Origin: Cunninghamia lanceolata
Lineage: Eukaryota > Streptophyta > Pinopsida > Cupressales > Cupressaceae
DNA length: 64,000 nt
Assembly (NCBI GenBank): GCA_027924645.1
Contig: BSBN01001965.1
Coordinates: forward strand, 13,940,001-14,004,000
Direction of reading: 5' to 3'
Shown: one piece after another, positions 24,401 to 34,433 of the stretch
How the letters are laid out: each line of letters starts with the position of its first letter
Numbering within the stretch: the first letter of the stretch is position 1
Program-made: the position numbers and the translations under genes
The notes under the pieces: model-generated
The model's database searches: none
What the model saw: only the letters and a program-made list of their open reading frames with translations
What the model was told of the DNA's origin: nothing

Positions 24401-24511
24401 ATTTCATTTATGTGGCATTCATAGTTTAGAAAACTGTGCTAACCACAATCTTATATTTTCTCCTGCCACAAAAAGAAGAAAAAAGAAGTGGAAAGTGAAA
24501 GAGTTGCTTAC
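21486..24511 (-). other. Intron between PQ-loop coding exons
   Basis: A 3,026-base GT-AG intron. Its donor is GTAAGC (24506-24511 on the minus strand) and its acceptor TTTGTCTTTGTCAG. It contains no retrotransposon that I recognise, unlike the DNA to its left, and only chance ORFs. Confidence 0.8.
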
Positions 24512-24747
24512 CCTATAACCCATGTCAATAGAAACATAAGGGACATACCCTCCGTAGACTTCTCCTTGTAATTTGTGATAATCTGAGGCACCTCTGCAAT
24601 TCCCCAGCTGAGAACACTGATCAAACCAAGTGAAAAAGAAATCTCATCTTGAGTACTGCACACACAGTCCCTCAAGTACACTTGTGCCCATCTCAGGCAC
24701 TCTTTGTCAGCAGGACAAATAGGCATTGGGCTCTTCAAAATCCCCAT
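24512..24747 (-). CDS. PQ-loop repeat transporter, first coding exon
   Basis: This exon encodes the N-terminal 78 residues of a PQ-loop (PF04193-type) membrane protein. The ATG at 24747 is chosen because it gives the expected short cytosolic leader before the first membrane segment; the frame is open upstream but has no other ATG in this exon. Residues 38-58 (SFSLGLISVLSWGIAEVPQI) form the first transmembrane helix ending in the diagnostic Pro-Gln; ITNYKEKSTEGMSL follows, then a second helix LMFLLTWVIG. Plant relatives resemble lysosomal/vacuolar cationic amino-acid exporters (PQLC2/LAAT1) and the fungal Ypq proteins; vacuolar membrane location and amino-acid transport are inference from family. 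Exon ends at a GTAAGC donor. No stop or frameshift is visible, in contrast to the surrounding decayed transposons. A short gene fragment or pseudogene cannot be excluded because the remaining exons are not in view. Confidence 0.85.
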
Positions 24748-24817
24748 CTCCGATTTGGCAAACCTTGATAATGTGATTACATCCAATACCTGAACCCTAA
24801 TCAAACTCAAATCCTGT
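24748..24817 (-). other. 5' UTR part of the first coding exon
   Basis: A strong acceptor (GACTTTTTCAG, minus strand) precedes this segment at 24818, so transcription probably starts in a further upstream leader exon. Confidence 0.5.
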
Positions 24818-26259
24818 CTGAAAAAGTCACACCCAGAAGTTTAAGTACCTGCTGCAGAAAGCACATTCAAAATCCAAGAGAGATGAAAATTTCTATTTAG
24901 GTATTATGACCTTACCACTATCAAATACACCTGCCGTTGCTGATACACCATCAAAATCCTAAATCCTGAGACCCTCCTGCACAGTAATATCAGCTGTTAG
25001 TTGAGAGATTCCTTCTACAGATTCAGAAAAAGCCTTTAATATTAAAACTTCTAGAATCAATTGAAAATTATTGGGAACTACAAATTCAATTAATAATCAC
25101 AGAATGTAATTGTCCATAATAACACACAACGATCAGACATTTGGAAAAGAAAAACATAATTTATTGAAAGAAAACATAAAAGGACTAAACTCTCAAGATT
25201 TTAAATACCACTGGCTTTCACAATAAACAATCTCAAGTCCTAAGTGGAAAACTCAATGCCTGTTTATGGTAGTATAATTTGACTAACACCATCGCTCATA
25301 AGTAATAACTGCTGTTACTGATATACCGTCCAAAACCCTAAACCCTTAGCCCCTCCGGGACAATAATACAACTTATTACTTGTGTGAATGCCATAAGAAG
25401 AAACTTAGAAACTCTAGATTCATTTAATAATCGTAGAAAAACTCCATGGGAACAACAATTACACATTAAGCATACAAAGGGTATTTACTATTTTGACATT
25501 TCTGACTTTTCGGGCTGTATGCGCCTGCTATGATTTCTTTCCACCTGGATTTTGATGTATACTTATAGCTTTGAATTAAAAGTAATATAATTAGAAGGTT
25601 ATTTCAACTAAAATCTTAGGAACTTCAGACTCAATTGATGATATGTTATGAAATGCACTTGATAATTATGAATTCATACCAGAGAGCGCTAGATAAATCA
25701 AAAAATATATATTGGATGTTAAAATTGGATAAAATATCAAATGTTGATATGGAGTAAAATACCAACTCTAACTGTAGCCTCAACTCTGGCGGAGTACCTG
25801 CATTATCATGGGAACTTAGTTGGATATGTACATGGAAGATTTAATGAGAATCTCTTAACTTCTTGAGGTACATTAAATTAAGTGCTGAAATTTTCAGTTC
25901 GGTGGAGACGCCTGGTGACATAGATGCCATACAAGGCTCAACAAATGTTCATGGTTAAAGTTCGACCCAGTTGTAATGAAATCTTAATAAACCAATTATA
26001 AATAATAATAGTAACAAAGAAATAAAAAAGTTGTGACAAAGGCAATATGCTTTAAAACTCCGTAAAAACCTATAACATAAAAAAGCATACAACACAAAAT
26101 AAGATACTTATAGACCATGAGAACAGAGAAACACAGTTCGCTGAAACCCAACTCAAAAAACTTTAAAAAAAAAACTAACAATGATTTCCATGTCATTGGC
26201 CTTACCTGGATGAAGAATGTAAATTAAGCAATAAAAAGTTAACAGGCTTGTAATGTTAC
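24818..26259 (-). other. Probable 5' UTR intron with a diverged internal duplication
   Basis: It is bounded by the acceptor at 24818 and a possible donor CAG-GTAACA at 26259 (minus strand). Two segments, about 24900-25090 and 25285-25470, are diverged copies: both contain (G/A)CTG(C/T)(C/T)GTT(G/A)CTGATA followed by a CC(A/G)TC(C/A)AAAA block, CCTAAA(C/T)CC and a TTAATAATC(A/G) tail. No ORF of note. Confidence 0.45.
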
Positions 26260-26500
26260 CTGATAACCAAGATCTCATTGATGTTTTCGAATCAAACTTT
26301 CGTCAAATCTATATTCCCGATTTGGAGAGAGATTGGAGACGGTGTCTCGTAAGCATGAAAGTTACCTGTCAACTACTGTAAAGAATTCGTATAACAAATT
26401 GATCACCGCTCCTCTCAAGACGATAAGTTCTTATATCCGCATTGCCCGGTTAGAATAACAGATGCATCGCTCTAATCCATGCATCACCCCAACCCTGCCA
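26260..26500 (-). other. Candidate non-coding leader exon and promoter of PQ-loop gene
   Basis: On the minus strand, ATCTTGGTTATCAG is followed by GTAACATTAC, a usable donor; a second candidate donor, GACAG-GTAACT, lies at 26365. Sequence around 26400-26500 is less AT-rich than its surroundings. No clear TATA box. The transcription start is not determinable from sequence. Confidence 0.35.
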
Positions 26501-26654
26501 TCTGTCATGTCAGACTTCGTATTTATTTGATTGTATAACGAATTTTCTAGGATGTCAATATTTCAATTTTTTAGTTTGAGATAAAGCTTATCACGATGTT
26601 TATGAGGATTAACTCCTTAGTTTTTGGATGGTCATTCATCATAGTACTATTCTA

Positions 26655-27423
26655 ACTTAAAGTAACTTTAAGTTTAATCATGGAGTTTTTAAGGTCAAGT
26701 CTATTTAGTTTGTTGCTACATTTACAAACCTTTTAGCAAGTGTTGCGTCTTATGAAGCTCTCTTATAGAGCTCATCTAGCTCATCTATTGACAAGTAGGT
26801 GGTATTTTCGTAGTGTATCAAATTACGATGTTTTATCAAGATTTAACTACGTAATTTTAAAGTCAATTTTATTGACCCATATTTCATGAGTAGTGGTTCA
26901 TATGAACCTATCTCTCATGAGTATGAATGGTCCACTTAGCACTTATTACATCTAGGTGATGCTTACAAGGGTGAAGCATCATGACTCCCCGAGAGGTCAC
27001 CCATCCTAGTATTACTATGACTCAAGCATGCTTAACCACGGAGTTTCCCACGAGATCAAGCCTACTAAGGTTGCCACCCAATTTGCAAAACCTTTAGCAA
27101 GTGTTGTGTCTTATGAACCATTCATTATAGAGCCCCTCTAGCTCATCCATTGAAAAGCATGTGGTATTTTTCACATTGTGTCAAGTTATTCAATGTTTTA
27201 TTGGGATTCAACTACATAGTTTTGAGTCAAACTTATTGACCCATATTTCATGAGTAGTGGTTCACATGAACCCATCTCTCATGAGCATGAATAATACACT
27301 TAGCACTCATTGCATGTAAGTGATGCTCACAGGAGTGAAGCATCAAGACTTCCTAAGAGGTCACCCATCCTAGTACTACTCTGGCTCAAATGTGCTTAAC
27401 CATAGAGTTTCCCCCAAGACCAA
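26655..27423 (-). repeat. 5S rRNA-derived tandem repeats, minus orientation
   Basis: Two well-preserved 5S-like cores on the minus strand (about 26965-27052 and 27332-27423) plus a partial one near 26690 are spaced about 361 bases apart. Each core matches roughly the last 90 bases of plant 5S rRNA: GATC(C/T)C near the start, AACTCCG, the A-box GTTAAGCATGCTT, the C-box ACTAGGATGGGTGACCTC and a final GATGCTTCACCC. The first 30 bases of 5S rRNA are missing. The roughly 270-base spacer contains GGTTCATGTGAACC and ACTACTCATGAAATATGGG. These are not functional 5S genes. Confidence 0.75.
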
Positions 27424-27618
27424 GTGCAACACTTGCTAAAAGTTTTACAAATGAGGTAACAAACTAAGTAGGCTTGGTCTCCGAAGAAACTCCATGGTTT
27501 CATAAGGCACAACATTTGGCAAAAGGTTTTACAAATGAGTAGCAATTTAAGTAAGCTTGGTATTGGGGGAAACCCCATGATTAAGCATACTTGAATCATA
27601 GCAGTACTGGGATGGTGA
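27424..27618 (+). repeat. 5S-derived repeats, plus orientation (inverted junction)
   Basis: At about 27424 the array switches strand. Two partial plus-strand units follow. The first (27471-27500) stops after CTCCATGG; the second (27555-27618) runs from GGTATTGGGGGAAACCCC through GATTAAGCATACTTG to TACTGGGATGG and is cut there. Confidence 0.65.
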
Positions 27619-27826
27619 TGCAGTCATAGTCAAAGGGTCCAATGAAGGACAATCCAGTCGTGTAGCCACAAGCAAACAAAACAACATGCATAGCAAAAAC
27701 TCACTGATACCACATTAAAAACCTTAATGATTCCACACCCCATGTATTATTCAACAAAAACATACTATCAAGATGACACAAGATATGCCCTGGGAAACCC
27801 TCCATGAGGGAAAAATTGTTATGAAG
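27619..27826. other. Short remnant with a minus-strand PBS-like site
   Basis: The minus strand reads GTGGTATCAGTGAG near 27700, like an initiator-tRNA PBS of a leftward copy, but no matching LTR end is clear. Confidence 0.3.
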
Positions 27827-29193
27827 TATAATGTTTACCCTTGCCATTTTACACCTAGTTTAGCACCCGAATGGACCTAAAATAATTAATTCTTAATCTC
27901 GATGCATAAAGCCCAAAAAATGACTTTAGAATGGGACCAAGCACATTGAATTGGGCTCATCCCGAAGTTTATGGGGACTAAAGGACAAAGGCGCTCAGCG
28001 CCTGGTCCCTCCTTTAACTCAGGGCTAAATTAAGGTTATGTCGGCTTAGGACATCTCTAATGTTTATTCATGTCAGCCTCATTTGGTTTAATTCCCTGAC
28101 AATCGATGGGAATGCATATATAAGCAAGTTAGTTTATTCATTTAAACATCTAATGATTCTAAGCACTCTCTCTCTCTCATGCTCTAGGTATTCTTCTCTA
28201 AAGTTCTCTATGGTGGATTATTGTTGTTGCACTAACTTCTTGCGGGTCTTGTGAAGATCTTTCTACTTCTTTAGGCTACACCAACTTCTTGAGTCAAGTT
28301 GTGACTTCGCATTAAGCAAGTTAGGGTTTCCATGCCCATGGTGACTCCTTTCCTTCATACTTTATTGCAGCATTCCATTCTATTTTAGATTTGACTCTAC
28401 CCCTCCTAGGGCATGCACTCTTTGATCTCTTATCATTGCTATTGTGGAGGTGGAAACACCATTCATGGAGCTTGATTTAGGCAAGCTCCTAAATAGCACA
28501 AACATTCTTCCTTGTTTCATGTGTGTAGGTCGCAATCGAAGGTTTCCAACAGAGACAAGTTGTAGGGAGGCAAAAGACTCAGATATGACCATAGTCAAAT
28601 AGAAACATCTGATTAAGGACCAACCCCTCTATAAGTACACCTAACCTTATCTAATAACTATAATGAAAGATTAATTAACATTGTTGTATAGGAGAACATT
28701 ATGGAAGTTTTGAAGTTGGATCAAATGATTATGGTGTTATATTATGATTGTAGATTATAGTTTGTTAATTACTCACTAATATGTTATCATAATACATAAC
28801 TATTGAAATGTTTAATCTTGAGTTTCAATATTAGGATACAAATTGTTTGATTTAATTAACATATAGATTTTATACATGTTCACCTAACCTTTTGGTACAA
28901 GATAAGGAATGATAAAAATAGATTTAGAATAAATTAAATTAAGATATTAAGAAAGAATAATTTCTATCTTATTAAGATTTGATTTTTAGATTTAAAGCAA
29001 ATAAAGAATTTTTAAAATTTTGGATAAGAATATATATTTATGAGATGAATTAGTGACTGTATGTAGAGTTGTTGACATGTTTTATTAGTGAACCTGCACT
29101 GCAAACAAAAGTTTTGTGAGTTGGTTATGGTATGTTAGACAATTGTGTGTGTGTTTGTGTCTAATGCTCTAGCATAACAATTGGGGCATTACA
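27827..29193 (+). mobile_element. 5' LTR of a plus-strand LTR retrotransposon
   Basis: It starts TATAATGTTTACCC (decayed TGTAATG...) and ends TTGGGGCATTACA. A PBS follows at once. A TATATAA box lies at 28117. The segment 28400-28550 (GGGCATGCACTCT, then GAGCTTGATTTAGGCAAGC, then AAACATT..TGT(A/G)) resembles the LTRs at 42779 and 48156, so the families are related. Confidence 0.7.
28117..28123 (+). promoter_or_regulatory. TATA box of LTR
   Basis: TATATAA within GCATATATAAGCAAG, followed by a CT-rich tract about 40 bases downstream. It sits at the same place relative to the downstream similarity as the TATA box of the 42779 LTR. Confidence 0.55.
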
Positions 29194-29194
29194 T

Positions 29195-29208
29195 TTGGTA
29201 TCAAAGGC
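29195..29208 (+). promoter_or_regulatory. Primer-binding site (initiator tRNA-Met type)
   Basis: TTGGTATCAAAGGC immediately after the LTR end; close to the plant consensus TGGTATCAGAGC. Confidence 0.75.
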
Positions 29209-29625
29209 AAGTTTATCAAGCTTTAGAGACTTATGGGACTCACTAAATCATGATTTTTTTTTTTGAATAAAAGTTGTCAAGATAATTCAAACATATTTTA
29301 CGTATGCAAGAGCTAGTATGAATCTAAGTGTTAGAAAATTATAGCTAATATTTGCTATGCACATGAAAAGTATGTTTCATTCTCTATCTTTTCCTTGTAA
29401 ACTAATGGTGTTTGGAAATTATGATGTTGGGAATTGAGCCATTGAAGGGATGTAGTGGCAAGTGTTGTTGTTTGTGCCATTGAAGGGTTGTGATGGCTAA
29501 TGGTGTTGGTGTGTGGTTAGTGCCATGGAAGGGTTGTAATGGTAATTTTTCTTCTCCATTCCCTTAGGTGGCTTGTTTGAACTCACGTGTTGTGGTAATG
29601 TGAGTTTTTCAAGTTTATTGGAAAG
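29209..29625 (+). repeat. Truncated internal region with ~45-bp minisatellite
   Basis: About 400 bases of the internal region remain before another LTR begins. At 29438-29545 three units start GCCATT(G)GAAGGG(A/T)TGT(A/G)(A/G)TGGC and are separated by GT-rich linkers. No gag is preserved. Confidence 0.55.
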
Positions 29626-30641
29626 TGTTATCAAGAATTGTGGTTAACAGCATAAAACCATTAATAAGCCAATGAACATCGAATAGAAATTGTGAATAAC
29701 AAGATTGAATAAATAAAAGCACAAACCTCACAAACCTTGTTATCCTATGGTTTCCATTGTTCACCTAGTCTCGATCAATCTTTTGTGATGAAAGTTGCCC
29801 TCAGGAAGCATACTTCCTTGCTTCATTATTCAATATGGCGATGGAGAAATGGCTGTGATACTTTATTGCTATGAATATGAGCTTCAAAGCAATGGGGGTG
29901 ATCTCAAGCAAATGGATGATCGTGGGGGTGCCAAAGGTGCACTAGTAATTCGATAGAGTAATTGTACTAAAATCTTGGATGATTGAAATGGAGGAAGAGG
30001 GTTCAATTTATAGACTCAAAAGAGAAAAGATCAACGGTTGAGAAGAAATAAGAAGATCAACGGTTGAGAATGGTTGAGGAACATGCGCGAATAGAAAGAG
30101 GACAAGTGTCCAAGCTCTTTCATGCAACAGGGGAGTTAACAGAATAGATTGAAGAGTTAACAAAATAGACCAATCAGTTAAGTGAATTGATTGGGGAGTT
30201 GACTGAATTGACTAATCAGTTAAGTGAATTGATTGATTAGTGAACTCAAATGACTAATTAGTTAACTAATTTGATTAATGAGTTAACTAATTTGACTAGA
30301 GGATAAATAGGACATGTGGGTGAGGGAATATTGTCTAATTAAATATTTAAAATATTTAATTACATGTGCAACATGGTGAGGTGGAAAAGGTGGGGTGGAT
30401 TGGTGAGGTGGATTTATGGAATTAGGACTTAGGATAGAGGAATTTAGGATTATTTAATTATGCGAGACATTAGAAGAATTTAGGGAATTTAATTAAATAA
30501 ATTGATTTTTATTTAATTATGGGATAATGAACCAATCAAATAAACTTAGAATATTTATTTAATTGATAGAAGAAAATAAGAATTAAGATAAATATTAAAA
30601 TATTTACTTAATTCGACATGAGCCAATTTTAGGTGTATACA
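29626..30641 (-). mobile_element. 3' LTR of a minus-strand Ty3/gypsy-type element
   Basis: On the minus strand it starts TGTATACACCTAAAATTGG and ends TTCTTGATAACA, 1,016 bases. It is homologous to the plus-strand LTR at 56840-57850 (about 1,011 bases): same start, same ATTTAATTAA-rich U3, same CTATAAAT box (30005-30012 here). The minus strand just upstream reads AAAGAGGGGCAAAA, a good polypurine tract, so this is a 3' LTR whose internal region lay to the right. Confidence 0.75.
30060..30300 (-). repeat. AGTTAACT word array inside LTR
   Basis: GAGTTAACT, AGTTAAGTGAATTGA, CAGTTAAG and TAGTTAACTAATTTGA recur every 20 to 30 bases. The core AGTTAACT is a perfect palindrome. Confidence 0.65.
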
Positions 30642-30655
30642 TTTTGCCCCTCTTT
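30642..30655 (-). promoter_or_regulatory. Polypurine tract
   Basis: The minus strand reads CAAAGAGGGGCAAAA directly before the LTR start at 30641, the expected site of second-strand priming. Confidence 0.6.
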
Positions 30656-31149
30656 GATGCAATGTGTTTTATCACATTGTTTCAAAGAATAAGAATTTTT
30701 CTGACAATGATACATGCCCCGGTTTGCCCCTGGTACAATTTTAATGACAGGATATCCCCTCGGGAGATTAGACGAAGAAGCCAAGGTGGAAATCGTGAGA
30801 TGGACAATCTCACAATGAAGAGGGTGAAAAATAGGTTAGGTTGAAGAAAATGGGTTATAGTTTAGAGAAACAGGAGAAAACGGGCTTGGGAAGTAGTCAC
30901 AGTTGTCACACAGTCAGTTATGGTTCACTTGCTATATATAGGAGCTGGGTCCACAAGTCCTGTTCATTTGCGCACTTGTCCTTTGGTGATTTGCTTTTGA
31001 GAGCTTAGGAGAACAGAGGAGCTAGAGCAGCTGACAGAGATATGGACATTCCATGTGAGCAGAGGCAGGACCACCGGTATGTAGCTCAAAAAACTTCACC
31101 TAGGGTCATTTATTAGCGCAATAAATGCTAGGGAAAGTTTACTTAGATA
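30656..31149 (+). promoter_or_regulatory. Putative LTR/promoter of the PMD-bearing element
   Basis: A TATATATA box at 30933 (CTTGCTATATATAGGAGC) is followed by a plausible transcript start and a purine-rich stretch. No LTR termini or PBS could be fixed, so whether this is U3-R-U5 of the element downstream is inference. Confidence 0.35.
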
Positions 31150-31545
31150 GATGCGTCGATTCACAGTTCGGCGCATATGCGCCCTAAAACTACACATATA
31201 CCAAGAGACTGCACATATACGATATCTTACAGTGCATCTAAAATTTTGACGCATGCATGCCGGAAGTTGGCGCATGTGTTATAGGTCTGTGCATACGATA
31301 TGGGACTGCGCATTTGAGATGTCTGACTGCGCATGCAAATAAAGCTGCGCATAGGGTAGGAAATGGTGCATGTGCTCATTCTTGTGGCGCATTCATTGAG
31401 AAGTGGCGCATGTGATACAAAAAGCTACGCATATGCCAAAATTGTGCATATGTGACAAGTACTGGCACATGCATGGTGAAATCATGCATTTGTTATGAGT
31501 CGACGCATTTACGACCTAGGTCGGCGCATTTGCACTAGGATAGTC
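31150..31545 (+). repeat. GCGCATATG word array
   Basis: About 17 words of the type (T/G)GCGCAT(A/T)TG or TGCACATAT recur every 18 to 30 bases. The full form GCGCATATGCGC at 31171 is a perfect palindrome. The linkers between words are unrelated to one another. It lies in the leader, upstream of the PMD reading frame. Confidence 0.75.
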
Positions 31546-31816
31546 AACTGACATAACAAAATTGACTCAATTGGCATCTTGATCAATGCGTCAATTGATA
31601 AGTGATCTCTGAGATTTCTAGAATCTAGTCAAGAGATGATATGATGTTTGGATCAATTTGATATGTTAAGTCAGTGATAAGATAGTTTGATTACTTGGCG
31701 TAAGTTTGCTTAGATAGAGATTTTGCTTGACGCTATGCTTTGCTTGGTTGCAGGAGGATATACGTAATGTACTCATGTCACGAGAGCAGTTCCCTTTGTC
31801 GTTGCTATAGTGGTAT

Positions 31817-33041
31817 ATGCTTACTGAGATGGATCGAGAGGCTCTTGGTGGTATGGGTCTGGACTATGTATGCTTCATGCCCGAGGTTCGCACGAACGTT
31901 AGTTTGTTGACTGCGGCAGTGGAGCAATTCCACAGTGAGGACGAGACTTTTCATCTGCCGACTGGGGAGATGGTGATCACTCTGGAGGACGTGTATAGGA
32001 TTATGTATCTTCCCATTCAGGGAGAGTTGGTAGAGTATGATCCGTAGCATGATGCAGGACTAGCAGAGTGCAGACGCATTTTTGATGACCCAAAGCTTGT
32101 TGAGCAGGTGATTTCACGGTATGACATACATGACTATTATGACTGCCCGGGGATAGTGGCAGGATTGATTGGGGGCATGGTTTGCCCTGATAGGAGATCG
32201 CATGGGTTTTCAATCGACTGGGGGAGGGTTATGGAGAGGATGATCACTGACGGGACTCGATATGTATCACAAAGGGGCCAGCTTGTCAGCAGGTGTTTCC
32301 CTTTTGCAGTTTTGGTTGTGGGAGCATATAGCGATCACACGACCAATATGCATCTTTCATAGGCAGAGAGGTGAGCCTTACAACTATGGATATGCAGGCA
32401 TGATTTCCCAGCACAAGCTAGGAAAGCTTGAGTACTGACGACATGCATTGGATAATGTAGATGCAGTGATCTAGTGCCCCTACATAGATTGTGAGTCATG
32501 GGATGACGAGGATTCTGAGCTCCCGTACTGTTTCTAGACATGGTAGCTCATCGGGAGGATGCGATACATACTTGAGTGTCAGATTGTTAGCAGGGTGTAG
32601 AGGTAGTTTGGCAGAGTACAGGGCAGGCCACAGGGGTAGGCTCTATTTGTGAGGACCCATGCAGAGAGGCTAAGGTGGGGTCCAATGGCATCTTATGAGG
32701 AGGCGCTAACAGACTTTTGGCAAATCCCTTATGTAGCTTGGCCGATGAGGAGAGAGATAGTAGACGCGGGGATAACTCCAGATTATGAGGAGTGGTTTGC
32801 TGCTTATCCATTTCCTAGATATTCAGGACCTGAAGAGCTGGTTCCTCACATATACGAGGATGATTCAGACGATGAGGATGGGGTTGGCAAGAGGAGGAGG
32901 AGACAGAGGAGGGGTAGAGGGGGTCAAGGAGAGGGAGATGATGGAGGTGACGAAGATGGAGGCCGACAGAGGCAGAGGAGGAGAGCTGGGGAGGGACCTT
33001 CTGGTCAACAGCAGGTTGCGCAGCCGCAGGTGGCAGAGTAG
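31817..33041 (+). pseudogene. Plant mobile domain (PMD) protein, decayed
   Basis: The frame opens at ATG 31817 with MDREALGGMGL shortly after. Residues 35-65 contain the PMD signature FHLPTGEM-ITLEDV-(3)-LPI-G seen in PF10536 proteins (family of MAIL1/MAIN and of retroelement-borne relatives). An in-frame TAG at 32045 interrupts it, the same frame runs on to 32362 (CPGIVAGLIGG, WGRVMERMI), then a frameshift leads to WEHIAI-RP and further stops. A last open stretch, 32649-33041, holds WGPMASYEEAL, then Asp/Glu-rich and Arg/Gly-rich low complexity. Functionally dead. PMD proteins act in the nucleus in chromatin and transposon control, but this copy probably served, or was carried by, a retroelement, because a gypsy reverse-transcriptase start follows it. 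Confidence 0.75.
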
Positions 33042-33494
33042 GTGCTGGTACAGCAGGTGGTACAGTAGAGACAAATTCTGCCACCACAACAGGTGGTATA
33101 GTAGAGACAGATGCCACCACCACAGCAGGTGCCCCAGCAACAAGTGCAGGGACAGGGACAGCAGGTTCCGCAGCTTGACTTATAGCAATAGGCTATTACT
33201 GCACTACAGAGTTAGTTGAGGCATCTGATGGCACACCTTAGAGTAGCAGAGTCTTAGAAAGATGCAAACGTAGGACATGTATCGGAGCTCACTAGAGAAC
33301 AAGACTCAGCCTTGGCGAGTGTACAGGCCATCAGAGTAGAGAGAGACACAGCAGTGGCAACCCTAGGTACAAATGGTACTACTAACTTTTTAGTTACATA
33401 GGTGCAGTAGGCACAAGCATAGCTTGCACAGGTACAGGCACAACTGGCACAGGTACAGGGGCATCTGACACAAGTACGGGGTGAGCTTGCCAGA
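33042..33494 (+). pseudogene. Gln/Val-rich and coiled-coil linker of the PMD element
   Basis: Conceptual translation gives PQQV repeats, then a heptad-like stretch (RVERDTAVATL; AQLAQVQAQLAQVQGHL) that would form a coiled coil. It is broken by several stops. The DNA shows matching short repeats (CAGGTGGTACAGTAGAGACA near 33051; GGCACAGGTACAGG near 33430). Confidence 0.55.
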
Positions 33495-33975
33495 GTGCAG
33501 GCACATATGCAATATTACTGGGGGATGTACCATGGAGCTCAACCAGCAGAGCAGATCAACATCAGCACGGGTGATAATCCAAGGATGATCCACATCGCAC
33601 AATCTTTAACTCCACAGGAGAAACTAGAGTTCACTAAATTCTTCAAAAGGAAACAAATCAACTTTGCTTGGTCATATGCAGATATATTGGGGTTAGATCT
33701 GAATCTCATAATGCATCACTTATCCTTAGCTCTAAGGGCTAAACCAGTTAAGCAAAAACTTAGAAAGATGCACTCGCAAGTTCCCCTCATGGTAAAAGAA
33801 GAACTGAAGAAGCTGTTAGATGTTGGGTTCATCAAACCAATAGACTATCCTGAGTGGATCTCCAACATCATATCTATCGCCAAACCAGATGGGAGAGTTT
33901 GATTGTGTAACGACTTCAGGGACCTCAATAAAGCTTGCCCAAAAGATGATTTCCCACTGCCTCCAAGATGTCTTG
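33495..33975 (+). pseudogene. In-frame fusion of coiled-coil tail and gypsy reverse-transcriptase start
   Basis: One frame, open to 33902, begins in the tail of the PMD-coiled-coil protein (QYYWGMYHGAQPAEQ) and continues into the N-terminal part of a Ty3/gypsy reverse transcriptase. The RT part shows FAWSYADILGLD, HHLSL, AKPVKQKLRKMH, EELKKLLDVGFIKPI and SIAKPDGRV. A stop at 33902 is followed in frame by CNDFRDLNKACPKDDFPLP, and homology ends near 33970 at a breakpoint. No gag zinc knuckle or protease lies between the PMD part and RT. Known gypsy elements have gag and protease there. Either an internal deletion joined them or the element truly has PMD in the gag position. Confidence 0.75.
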
Positions 33976-34433
33976 TGTTGGCTACAAGATGACGTAAAGC
34001 TCTAGGCCACAACAAACACATAGTTGGCCAAGTGTAAACAACCTCCAAATCAAATGTGGTGATAAGGAAATGAATGATCCTCATGCAGTGCTCATCATAA
34101 GTTTCCCTCAACCTAATTTACCTCCATATGAACTCCTTTGTTCACGCAAACTCAAAAAAAATTCACACAAGTGAAAACCATGTGTGTTAGTCAGCCCGAT
34201 CGAGGCTCATAGACTACGTTGCGCCCTTGCAGTGATCCAAATCTTCTAAAACATGAACATGACATTTCTCCACCATTGCACAACATACTCTCCAAACCAT
34301 GAGACTTGATAAGCATTTGCAATAAAATGTGGCGGCTTCTTCTGTAACCCACTTATGATGTACAAGGAAATAACACGACGAAAACCAATAATTTAGGTTG
34401 ACACGAGATTGCCCTCATACCTCCAAATGCTCC
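33976..34433. other. Unclassified stretch, no gene seen
   Basis: Sequence between the RT breakpoint and the 5S-like array. No recognisable domain on either strand. Confidence 0.45.
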
